DNA from: JBHJHK01 sp050330975
GTDB lineage: Bacteria > Pseudomonadota > Gammaproteobacteria > Competibacterales > Competibacteraceae
Length of the DNA: 7,332 nt
Direction: 5' to 3'
Assembly: GCA_050330975.1 (NCBI GenBank)
Contig: JBHJHK010000039.1
Coordinates: 1-7,332, forward strand
The notes under the pieces were generated by a model. The model saw only the letters and a program-made list of their open reading frames with translations. It was not told the DNA's origin and made no database searches. The position numbers and the translations under genes were made by a program. Positions 1-7,198 of this stretch are shown piece by piece (within the stretch, counting starts at the first letter, position 1; every line of letters starts with the position of its first letter).

Positions 1-2
1 GC

Positions 3-56
3 GCACCGATCGGGATCGTGCGCCAGTACATCGAGCAGCAGCAGACGCCGCATTAG
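3..56 (+). CDS. tnpA: IS200/IS605 TnpA transposase, C-terminal end (partial)
   Basis: Only the last 17 codons lie in the window, ending at TAG 54-56. They read APIGIVRQYIEQQQTPH. The YIEQQ motif matches the C-terminal helix of IS200/IS605 TnpA (Y1 HUH) transposases, where the catalytic tyrosine is followed four residues later by a conserved glutamine; here these are the Tyr at 27-29 and the Gln at 39-41. TnpA is the single-strand-specific nuclease that cuts and joins element ends. Support comes from this motif and from the hairpin about 45 bases downstream, which resembles the terminal hairpin at the other end of the window. The bulk of the gene lies outside, so integrity cannot be judged. 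With so few residues, an unrelated C-terminus ending in a similar helix is possible but less likely. Confidence 0.65.
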   Translation, partial: APIGIVRQYIEQQQTPH

Positions 57-101
57 CCCCCAGACCCAGCATCGAGCCGGACCCGGGGCCGCGCTATCCT
101 T

Positions 102-121
102 CCCCGCCCTGAAGGGCGAGG
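102..121. repeat. IS terminal hairpin (left copy)
   Basis: The stem pairs CGCCCT (105-110) with AGGGCG (113-118) around a GA loop. It is extended by CC (102-103) with GG (120-121) across one C/A mismatch. Such imperfect hairpins near the tips are recognised by TnpA as single-stranded DNA in IS200/IS605 elements. The core CCCCGCCCTGAAGG also occurs in the hairpin at 7167-7186, in the same orientation on the + strand. Confidence 0.65.
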
Positions 122-127
122 CTTGTC

Positions 128-550
128 GCCCACTTGGTCAAAGATCAGGTTGCCGTCGGCATCCCAGATGGAAAAGGAGCGCCCGCCGTAGGCGAACAAC
201 TCGTCGAAATCCCCGTCGCCGTCGTTGTCTCCCAAGATAGTGCTGACCTCCAGGCGCCCCAGATTTTCGTCTTGCTGGAGTTCACCTGCGTTGGGGAAAG
301 CGCTGGGATCTAGGAATAGGTCTCTAATGCGTTCGTCTTCATCCCGGGCGTCGCCTTCGTTGGCGGTGACCAAATACACCTCGCTACCCGTCTCGTAGGC
401 GGCGATGGCATCGGGCTGATAGAGGCCGAAAACCGGCCAGTTTTGAATGTTGATGGCGTCGTCGCGCGGCGGTCCAAAGCCTATGGGCCATGGGGCATGC
501 TCCTGGAGGTTAGAGGTGTCCAGAGTATAAGGAAATCGAGCTCTAGAGCC
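128..550 (-). pseudogene. Choice-of-anchor I family protein, internal fragment
   Basis: The - strand frame is open from just below a TAG at 551-553 and shows diagnostic stretches of this family: DDAINIQNWPVFGLYQPDAI, then YLVTANEGDARDEDE (from 379), DPSAFPN, LGRLEV, DGDGDFDELFAYGGRSFSIWD and NLIFDQ. Family members are large beta-propeller-like secreted or surface proteins, some annotated near alkaline phosphatases, with varied C-terminal anchors. About 120-140 residues from the middle are left. There is no start or N-terminal domain. Downstream of GD (125-127) the frame runs into IS terminal sequence and stops at 53-55 with no family resemblance. The ATG at 379 is an internal Met, not a start. 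The remnant looks recently broken, since its frame is undamaged. The upstream limit of true homology is uncertain, between about 475 and 535. Confidence 0.75.
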
Positions 551-787
551 CTACCTGGCCCCTTGGCGGGGTCGTCCCAGCCAGGGGGCGTTCTATCGCC
601 AAATCGCCCAAATGGACCAGGGCCACACCGACGAGGTGGCGGACCGCTACGGCGAAATCCGCTGCCCCGTCCAGCTGTTGTGGGGAGTGGAGGACCAGTG
701 GATACCTCTGGAGACGGGGCGTCGATTGGCGGCGCTGCTGCCGGGGGAGCGGTTCATCGAAGTGCCCGAGGCGGGGCATTTGCGGCC
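537..787 (+). pseudogene. Alpha/beta hydrolase, C-terminal fragment
   Basis: The + frame, open after a TAA at 528-530, reads like the final third of an alpha/beta hydrolase fold enzyme. It shows EPYLAPWRG, then FYRQIAQMDQ, then IRCPVQLLWGVEDQWIP with the acidic (Asp) member of the catalytic triad, RLAALLPGE, and PEAGHL with the catalytic His (about 775-783). The nucleophile-elbow half is absent. After AGHL the similarity ends: the frame continues to TGA 870-872 through a stretch of different character, whereas an intact protein usually has about 10-20 more residues of its own. The fragment therefore seems truncated at both ends. It abuts the oppositely oriented choice-of-anchor fragment, which places the breakpoint near 520-540. 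Substrate cannot be told from this piece. Confidence 0.7.
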
Positions 788-843
788 GCTGCCGTTCTTG
801 AACCCCATGGGTGGATTTGCATTCGCGGCGACGACAGCCAAGC

Positions 844-1410
844 CTAGGGGGCCGGCTGCCGGTGAGCTTTGATGAGATCCAAAACCTGGCGAAACGCCGG
901 GTGGTCGCCGGTTTCCAGCCATTCAAAGGCCAGTTGCTCGACGGTGGCCAGCCGCACTCCCCGCCGCTGCATTTCCTCCAGGGCGATCTCCCGGTCGAGG
1001 GCGCCGTGGGAACCCGTGGCGTCGACGCAAACAGTGACGGGTTGCCCGGCTTGGAGCTACCCCATGACCGTCTGGTAGACGCAGACGTGGGTCTCGGCCC
1101 CGGTGACGATCACTTCTCCAGGGCGCCCAGCCATGGCCTCGGCTAGGTTGGCTTCCCCCATGGCGTTGAAGTGGCGCTTGGCAAAAATGCTATCCACGTG
1201 GTCTCGAAGCTCGGCCACCAGGGTTCCAATGCGCTCGGGATAGTGCTCGGTGGCCCAGACTGGGACGGCCACAGCTCTAGCTATAGCGGTCAAACATCGA
1301 CAGCGGCGGATGACCTCCTCGCCCCCGGCGATGGCGGGCATGAGTCGCTGCTGGACGTCCACCACCAACAGCAACGAAGTCTCGCGGTGGCTCAACCCAG
1401 GGGTGGTCAT
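844..1410 (-). pseudogene. Isochorismatase-family cysteine hydrolase with in-frame amber
   Basis: The frame starts at ATG 1410 and ends at TAG 844-846, 188 codons plus stop, a usual length for the family. It is interrupted by TAG at 1057-1059 (codon 118). The family's Asp-Lys-Cys triad is visible: Asp18 in LLVVDVQ, Lys78 in FAKRHFNAM and Cys110 in GAETHVCVYQT. Before the amber the text reads VYQTVMG. After it LQAGQPVTVCVDATGSHG, REIALEEMQ and TVEQLAFEWL continue the family pattern in the same frame, with no frameshift. The stop occupies a position that is usually leucine (TTG to TAG is one change). The family hydrolyses amides, imides or vinyl ethers; the ETHVCVYQT style resembles YcaC/ISOC-like proteins of unknown substrate rather than true isochorismatase. 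It begins four bases after the M20 gene stop, so the two form one transcription unit. Truncation would remove the last 71 residues of the Rossmann-like core and probably inactivate it. Amber suppression or a sequencing error is the alternative. Confidence 0.85.
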
Positions 1411-1414
1411 GGGG

Positions 1415-2728
1415 TTAGCTTCCCACCGCGGATTCTGTGGGGGAGCGCTCCTCGAGGCCGCACCAGTGGGCGATAAACAACGCGATGGTCTTGGTCACTC
1501 GCAACAGCGACCCCAGGTGCACGCGCTCGTCGACACCGTGGATGTTCTCGGCCAGGGGGCCATAGACCAAGCAGGGGCAGTCGCCGTAGAGGACAAACAC
1601 CCGACCATCCAAATAGCCCGGGGTGACAAAAGCCTGCAGGGCGCGACCGTCGTGGACGGCGGCAAAGGCCCGGGCCAGGGTCGCTTCGGCGGCGCTACCC
1701 TCCTCGAGGATGTAACCCTGGGTAAAAAAGCCGTTGTACTCCACCTCGGGGGGGTGCCGGGCCAAGAAGGTATCTTTGGCGCTGGCGGCAGCGATGGCAG
1801 CTTCGAGCTCCCCGGCGGCGTCCACAGGGTCGACGCCGGGGTAGAGGGCCGCCCGAACGTGGAGGGTGCACCAGGATGGCACGCTGGATGCCCAATCCCC
1901 ACCCTCAATTTTGCCGATGTTGATGTTGATGGGGTGCTCCTGGTCTTGGAAGTGGCGGTACTTGTCCTTGCGGGCGTTCCAGGTGGCCTCCAGATCCTGG
2001 AGGGCGTGGATGATCGTCCACGCCGCCAGGATGGCGCTGGCGCCGGTTTGGGCCTCCCGGACGTGGACCGGTTTACCCTTGAGGTGGACCTTCAACCAGA
2101 TGACGCCAACGTTGGCCCGCACCAGTTGGTCGTCCTCGGGCTCGGGGATGAGGGCGGCGTCGGCGCGGTAACCCCGCACCAGGGCCGATAGGGTGCCGTT
2201 GCCGGTGGATTCTTCCTCGGTGACCGATTGCAGGTGGAGGGTGGCCGCAGGGTCAAAGCCGGCCCGGCGGATGGCGTCCAGGGCAAAGAGGTTGGCCGCC
2301 AAACCCGCCTTCATATCACCGCTGCCCCGCCCATAGAGCCAGTCTCCTTCGATGTGGGGTTCAAAGGGAGGATGGCGCCACATGGCCGCGGGGCCAGTGG
2401 GCACTACATCGACGTGGCCATTGAGGATCAGCGAACGGCCGGTCTCCCGCTGGGGTCGGTGGCTGCCCACCACGTTGATGGCGTTTTGGTAGTCGACGGC
2501 CACTGGGGAATAGCCCGGATGATGGCGGATGAGGTCTGGATCTGTGGTCCAACGGTCCATGGTCAAGCCCCGGGCCGCTAGGGCGCCATAGAGGAAGTCC
2601 TGGATCGTATGCTCTTGACCCCGCAGGGAGGGAAAGCGGATCAGCTGTTGGGTAAAGGCTACCTGGTGGGCAAACCCCGCCTCGACTTGGTCGAGGATGG
2701 ACGTTTGAAAATCGTGCAAATCGATCAT
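1415..2728 (-). CDS. M20-family metallo-deacylase/peptidase (ArgE/DapE-like)
   Basis: This encodes a 437-residue cytosolic zinc hydrolase of the M20 family, which removes acyl groups or cleaves short amide substrates (acetylornithine deacetylase and succinyl-diaminopimelate desuccinylase relatives). Visible motifs, in order: NGHVDVVP with metal-binding His105 and Asp107; GRGSGDMKAG with bridging Asp138; SVTEEEST with the catalytic/metal acidic residues at 171-173; IPEPED (194-199) with a metal-ligand candidate; a dimerisation ('lid') domain around 205-325; and NIHGVDE with the C-terminal ligand His397. The start at ATG 2726-2728 is chosen because GGAGGT (2732-2737) sits just upstream. An in-frame ATG at 2807-2809 would add 27 low-complexity residues with no family resemblance. 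Its stop (1415-1417) lies four bases before the isochorismatase-like start, indicating an operon. The exact substrate cannot be assigned; ArgE or DapE itself is not supported by context. No defects are seen. Confidence 0.9.
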   Translation of the reverse strand: MIDLHDFQTSILDQVEAGFAHQVAFTQQLIRFPSLRGQEHTIQDFLYGALAARGLTMDRWTTDPDLIRHHPGYSPVAVDYQNAINVVGSHRPQRETGRSLILNGHVDVVPTGPAAMWRHPPFEPHIEGDWLYGRGSGDMKAGLAANLFALDAIRRAGFDPAATLHLQSVTEEESTGNGTLSALVRGYRADAALIPEPEDDQLVRANVGVIWLKVHLKGKPVHVREAQTGASAILAAWTIIHALQDLEATWNARKDKYRHFQDQEHPININIGKIEGGDWASSVPSWCTLHVRAALYPGVDPVDAAGELEAAIAAASAKDTFLARHPPEVEYNGFFTQGYILEEGSAAEATLARAFAAVHDGRALQAFVTPGYLDGRVFVLYGDCPCLVYGPLAENIHGVDERVHLGSLLRVTKTIALFIAHWCGLEERSPTESAVGS

Positions 2729-2731
2729 CGC

Positions 2732-2737
2732 ACCTCC
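2732..2737 (-). promoter_or_regulatory. Shine-Dalgarno deciding the M20 start
   Basis: GGAGGT on the - strand lies three bases before ATG 2728. The spacing is short if measured from the last T but normal from GGAG. The site favours the 437-codon start over the upstream in-frame ATG at 2809, which has no purine-rich site in front. Confidence 0.7.
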
Positions 2738-2914
2738 GGGGCCGCACCGGCCTTGGGTTGGATGCTGAAGACTACCGTTGGGACCTACCCCCAAAGCTTG
2801 AGAGCTCACAGGACAAAGTCAAGGCGGCTGAAGGCTGCGCCAAAACTGTGGGCCCCATGGCGCACCTTTGTGGTCGACGGCGTTTCTCTTTCAGGCATCA
2901 GTATCACGCCTTTT

Positions 2915-2943
2915 TTGACTATCTCTCTACACCCTCTAATTAT
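2915..2943 (+). promoter_or_regulatory. Possible sigma-70-type promoter
   Basis: TTGACT (2915-2920) matches the -35 consensus at five of six bases. It is followed, 17 bases later, by AATTAT (2938-2943), which matches four of six of the -10. It would give a leader of roughly 170 bases before the 3120 gene. The surrounding AT-rich sequence adds some weight. No operator was recognised. Confidence 0.4.
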
Positions 2944-3106
2944 CGATTATCTCGCAGATCTCCATTCATCGTCTAGGCACAATGGCCGTCATGACGAGGA
3001 GCAAACCACAGCTGATCCAGAGACTGAGGGACAGCTTTTGCTCCTGGTCATATTCTTTAGCTGAACCTTGTGCTTGTGATGGGCTTGTGAAACTTACTTG
3101 TTGAAT

Positions 3107-3112
3107 AGGAGA
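3107..3112 (+). promoter_or_regulatory. Ribosome-binding site of the 3120 gene
   Basis: AGGAGA lies seven bases before ATG 3120, close to ideal spacing. For an unrecognised protein this is one of the main reasons to believe the reading frame is translated. Confidence 0.75.
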
Positions 3113-3119
3113 CTGTGCT

Positions 3120-3734
3120 ATGAGCATCAATAACCTGCAGGCTGTCAATGCCACTGCCGCTGTTGAGTATGGTCAAGATTCCGCTGTGGTTAATTCTCAG
3201 TTCCCAGCTATGGGCGGTATTCATCAAGCGGACTTCGCTGGATGCACAACTCCCAGCCACTTTGAAGTTTCCGGTCAAAACCAACAACAGATGCAAATGA
3301 TGCAAATGATGTTGATCTTGATGCAGATGATGCTTCAGCAGCTGTTTCAGCAGTTGGGTCAATCTGGTGAAGGGGATTCAGGGGCTTCTGACTCCGCCAC
3401 CGGTGGTAACGCCAACGACAACGTCACCCCTGCTGGGGGTGAGACACCACCGACCACTACCGACGACCCCGTCGACGCCAGCGGCGAAGTCGACGCCGGT
3501 GACGAAGTCGACGCCAGCGGCGAAGTCGACGCCGGTGACGAAGGGCACATCGAAGAGGAAGAGGCTGTTGACGTCCTCGCCATGCTGGACCAAAGCTTGG
3601 AAGCCTTGGGGGATTTCCTCCAGGACGGCGCTGAATTGATCGAAGATCTGCGCAATACCCTCCAGGGAGGGGACGCTAGTGAAGGCGACGATACCAGCGA
3701 AGACCAGATTCAAGATGCCGAGGCCAGCGCCTAA
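3120..3734 (+). CDS. Unrecognised acidic repeat protein with Met/Gln-rich helix
   Basis: I do not recognise this 204-residue protein. Order of segments: residues 1-53, ordinary composition with the single Cys41 and no signal peptide; 54-80, an extreme Gln/Met/Leu segment (NQQQMQMMQMMLILMQMM and on) that could form an amphipathic or membrane-active helix; 81-117, a Gly/Ser/Thr/Asp/Pro linker likely disordered; 118-141, four six-residue repeats alternating VDASGE and VDAGDE; 144-148, an acidic run; 149-182, a predicted amphipathic helix with heptad-like leucines (LAMLDQSLEALGDFL); 183-204, an acidic tail. The protein is strongly acidic. The start is supported by AGGAGA seven bases upstream. The 5' part is more AT-rich than its neighbours, suggesting separate origin. 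The Met/Gln helix plus glycine/acidic linker loosely recalls harpin-type secreted proteins, but no secretion genes are in view, so this is only an idea. It stands alone on its strand and ends before a strong hairpin. Confidence 0.75.
   Translation: MSINNLQAVNATAAVEYGQDSAVVNSQFPAMGGIHQADFAGCTTPSHFEVSGQNQQQMQMMQMMLILMQMMLQQLFQQLGQSGEGDSGASDSATGGNANDNVTPAGGETPPTTTDDPVDASGEVDAGDEVDASGEVDAGDEGHIEEEEAVDVLAMLDQSLEALGDFLQDGAELIEDLRNTLQGGDASEGDDTSEDQIQDAEASA
3291..3311 (+). repeat. 9-bp tandem repeat ATGCAAATG
   Basis: ATGCAAATG occurs twice in a row (3291-3299, 3300-3308) followed by a further ATG. It encodes the MQM-MQM-M core of the Met-rich segment. Related ATGATG/ATGCAGATG units continue to about 3332, suggesting slippage-driven growth. 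Confidence 0.8.
3471..3542 (+). repeat. Perfect 36-bp tandem duplication (4 x 18 bp)
   Basis: Units 3471-3488 and 3507-3524 are identical to each other, as are 3489-3506 and 3525-3542. All four begin GTCGACGCC, so the array is a perfect direct duplication of 36 bases built on an older 18-bp repeat. Being in frame, it adds VDASGE and VDAGDE in alternation (residues 118-141). The absence of any mismatch between the 36-mers points to a recent event. Confidence 0.95.
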
Positions 3735-3767
3735 AGCTCAGAGCCAGTGAACTGCGCCAGTCTATCC

Positions 3768-3812
3768 CCAAGTCAGACCCTCTCCCCAGTTGGGGAGAGG
3801 GCTGATGATTGG
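3768..3812. terminator. Strong hairpin between convergent genes
   Basis: A perfect ten-pair stem, CCCTCTCCCC (3778-3787) with GGGGAGAGGG (3792-3801), closes on an AGTT loop. It is extended by TCAG (3773-3776) with CTGA (3802-3805) across a one-base bulge, then by CCAA (3768-3771) with TTGG (3809-3812). It sits where the 3120 gene and the nadE operon converge, so it could end transcripts from both. No T-run follows on either strand, so it is not a textbook intrinsic terminator. It may equally be a REP-like palindrome protecting 3' ends. Confidence 0.65.
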
Positions 3813-3844
3813 TGTCTGAACTGTTAGACCGAAAAGCAAAGACC

Positions 3845-5047
3845 CTAAGGGGTCGCCCCAAAGGCCTTCAGGGCAAAGGGACTGAGGTCGAGTTGACTGG
3901 ATTCAGCCACCAAACGCTGGGCGATGGCCTCGCCGAGGGCCGCCGAGTGTTTAAATCCATGTCCCGAGCAGGGAGATACCAGGGTCACCTGGGGATAATC
4001 GGGATGCTCGTCGATGAAAAAACGCGCCTCGGGGAGCATGGTATACATACAGCTGACACTGCGCAGACAGCCTTTCTCCACGTGGGCGAGGCGTCCGGCT
4101 ATGCGGCGCTGGAAAAAGTCTTGGGCTTCGGCGGGATCCACTTGCTGCTCTCGATTCTGGGGATCCACAATGGGGTGCTGAAAGGTCTCAGTGGCCAGTT
4201 TGATACCCCCCCCCGGGCCATCGAGGGCGGGAAAGCCATAGAAAAAATCCTCGTCGCCATCGCCGTAGACCCACAAAAACGTCGGGAAGCCCCGGGCTTC
4301 AAAGGGCGCGACGTCGGCCACGGGGAACCAATGGAGCACCTGTCGATAGACCTGGGCTCGATCCCAAAGGGCTGCAGGCAACAGAGGCTTGATCCACGCC
4401 CCCGTAGCGATGCCCAACCGACCAGCCCGGTAGCTCCCCCCCGGGGTACTCACCACCACGCCCTCGCCTCGGGCGTCGGCGCCAAACTCGATCACGGCCT
4501 CGCCACCGCGAACCTCCGCCCCATGGCGCTCAGCTAGGGCCAACTGGGCGGCGATACAGCGCTCGGGGCGGAGAAAACCCGCCCCGGGCTCAAAGTAACC
4601 CACTTCATCCCCCCGGAGCCTGAAGGGGGGAAAGCGCTGGCCCATGGCGGCGGCGTCCAGCACTTCGTGGTCGATACCGTGCTCCTGGGCGAGGGCCATG
4701 GTGCGGGTAACAAATCCCATCTGGCCGTGGATCGACCCCCCGCCAGTGGACCCCTCTAGGAGCAAAAGACCGTTGCGAACCAGCAATTCCTCGCCGCTGT
4801 CGACTTCGATGGCTCGCCACAGCTCATTGGCCCGCTGGACAAGGGGCATGTAACACGCCCCCTCCGCCACCGATTGCCGGGTGATCCGGGTGTCGCCGTG
4901 GCTCGAGCCCTGTTGGTGGGGGGGGTGAAAGCGATCCAACCCCAATACCCGTTGGCCTCGCTTTGCCAACTGGTAGAGGGCAGCACTGCCCATGGCTCCG
5001 AGGCCAACTACCAGGATGTCATAGCTCGTTGGGAAGCTCAGCGCCAC
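3845..5047 (-). CDS. Monomeric sarcosine oxidase / N-methyltryptophan oxidase-like flavoenzyme
   Basis: This 400-residue FAD amine oxidase of the DAO family oxidatively demethylates N-methyl amino acids or similar secondary amines, giving hydrogen peroxide. Visible: the Rossmann motif GLGAMG (15-20) with the ribose-binding acidic Asp38; the family signature SSHGDTRITR (48-57) with Arg54 and the substrate-carboxylate Arg57; Lys283 in GIKLA, equivalent to the oxygen-activating lysine; Cys333 in SCMYTMLPE, the expected covalent FAD attachment site; and Lys366 in SGHGFKHS, the second carboxylate contact. Length fits the family (about 370-400). The start is GTG 5045-5047, supported by AGGAGG four bases upstream. 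The active-site histidine of Bacillus sarcosine oxidase (KxxxH) is not conserved here (KLATE), so sarcosine may not be the substrate. It is the distal gene of an operon with nadE, nine bases away. No symbol is given because soxA versus solA cannot be decided. Confidence 0.88.
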   Translation of the reverse strand: MALSFPTSYDILVVGLGAMGSAALYQLAKRGQRVLGLDRFHPPHQQGSSHGDTRITRQSVAEGACYMPLVQRANELWRAIEVDSGEELLVRNGLLLLEGSTGGGSIHGQMGFVTRTMALAQEHGIDHEVLDAAAMGQRFPPFRLRGDEVGYFEPGAGFLRPERCIAAQLALAERHGAEVRGGEAVIEFGADARGEGVVVSTPGGSYRAGRLGIATGAWIKPLLPAALWDRAQVYRQVLHWFPVADVAPFEARGFPTFLWVYGDGDEDFFYGFPALDGPGGGIKLATETFQHPIVDPQNREQQVDPAEAQDFFQRRIAGRLAHVEKGCLRSVSCMYTMLPEARFFIDEHPDYPQVTLVSPCSGHGFKHSAALGEAIAQRLVAESSQLDLSPFALKAFGATP

Positions 5048-5051
5048 AAGG

Positions 5052-5056
5052 CCTCC

Positions 5057-5057
<1 letters not shown>
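5052..5057 (-). promoter_or_regulatory. Shine-Dalgarno overlapping the nadE stop
   Basis: AGGAGG on the - strand shares its first A with the nadE TGA (5057-5059) and lies four bases before the GTG start at 5047. It fixes the start of the flavoenzyme and implies translational coupling. Confidence 0.8.
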
Positions 5058-7129
<2,072 letters not shown>

Positions 7130-7166
7130 GGAAACCCCTTGGCGAGGCGACGGGATTTGACATCCT

Positions 7167-7186
7167 CCCCGCCCTGAAGGACGGGG
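7167..7186. repeat. IS terminal hairpin (right copy)
   Basis: CCCCG (7167-7171) pairs with CGGGG (7182-7186) and CCT (7173-7175) with AGG (7178-7180), with one C/A mismatch and a GA loop. On the - strand it reads ATCCCCGTCCTTCAGGGCGG, typical of the right end of TnpB-bearing IS200/IS605 elements immediately after the tnpB stop. It shares CCCCGCCCTGAAGG with the left hairpin. Confidence 0.75.
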
Positions 7187-7198
7187 ATTCCTACGGCG

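Larger units (their letters stand above)
1..127 (+). mobile_element. Left IS200/IS605-family element, one end
   Basis: This stretch contains the TnpA 3' end, a non-coding segment (57-98) and a GC-rich terminal hairpin (102-121). The element extends out of the window to the left. The right boundary is placed at about 124-127, because from 128 rightward the - strand reads as choice-of-anchor I protein sequence. Whether this is the left or right end depends on the missing part. In a tnpA-only IS200 element it would be the right end; in an IS605-type element with divergent tnpA and tnpB it would be the left end. The boundary is inferred from loss of homology, not from a seen target site. Confidence 0.6.
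2738..3119. other. Non-coding divergent intergenic region, AT-richer
   Basis: About 380 bases separate the M20 gene (leftward) from the acidic-protein gene (rightward). From about 2880 the base composition becomes visibly more AT-rich than the rest of the window, with runs such as TTTTTTGAC and CTAATTATCGATTATC. It should hold promoters for both directions, and one + strand candidate is listed separately. Short open frames occur (for example 2982-3104, 40 codons) but none has a convincing ribosome-binding site or family resemblance. No tRNA or known RNA was recognised. Confidence 0.6.

Noticed and set aside
1250..2191. Long + strand open frame (313 codons) opposite the M20 gene
   Set aside because: It is antisense to a clearly recognisable enzyme, is Gly/Val/Asp/Gly-rich without domain resemblance, and arises from high GC codon bias.
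2729..2809. Extended M20 N-terminus from ATG 2809
   Set aside because: The 27 extra residues have no family resemblance and no ribosome-binding site, while ATG 2728 has GGAGGT upstream.
3061..3096. hrp-box-like promoter (TGAACC ... ) suggesting type III regulation
   Set aside because: The second conserved block is not present at the required spacing, so the harpin idea gets no regulatory support.
2982..3104. Possible 40-codon leader peptide before the 3120 gene
   Set aside because: Only a weak TAGG precedes its ATG, composition is unremarkable, and no attenuator-like hairpin was seen after it.
3057..3362. - strand His/Leu/Gln-rich open frame opposite the acidic protein
   Set aside because: It is the complement of the ATG/CAG repeats, with no start signal; the + frame has a good ribosome-binding site.
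3471..3542. CRISPR-like repeat array
   Set aside because: Repeats are directly adjacent with no spacers and lie in frame within a coding region.
844..5047. Creatinine/N-carbamoylsarcosine degradation cluster (isochorismatase-fold amidase plus sarcosine oxidase)
   Set aside because: The amidase looks YcaC/ISOC-like rather than N-carbamoylsarcosine amidase, the genes are in separate units, and the oxidase lacks the typical active-site His.
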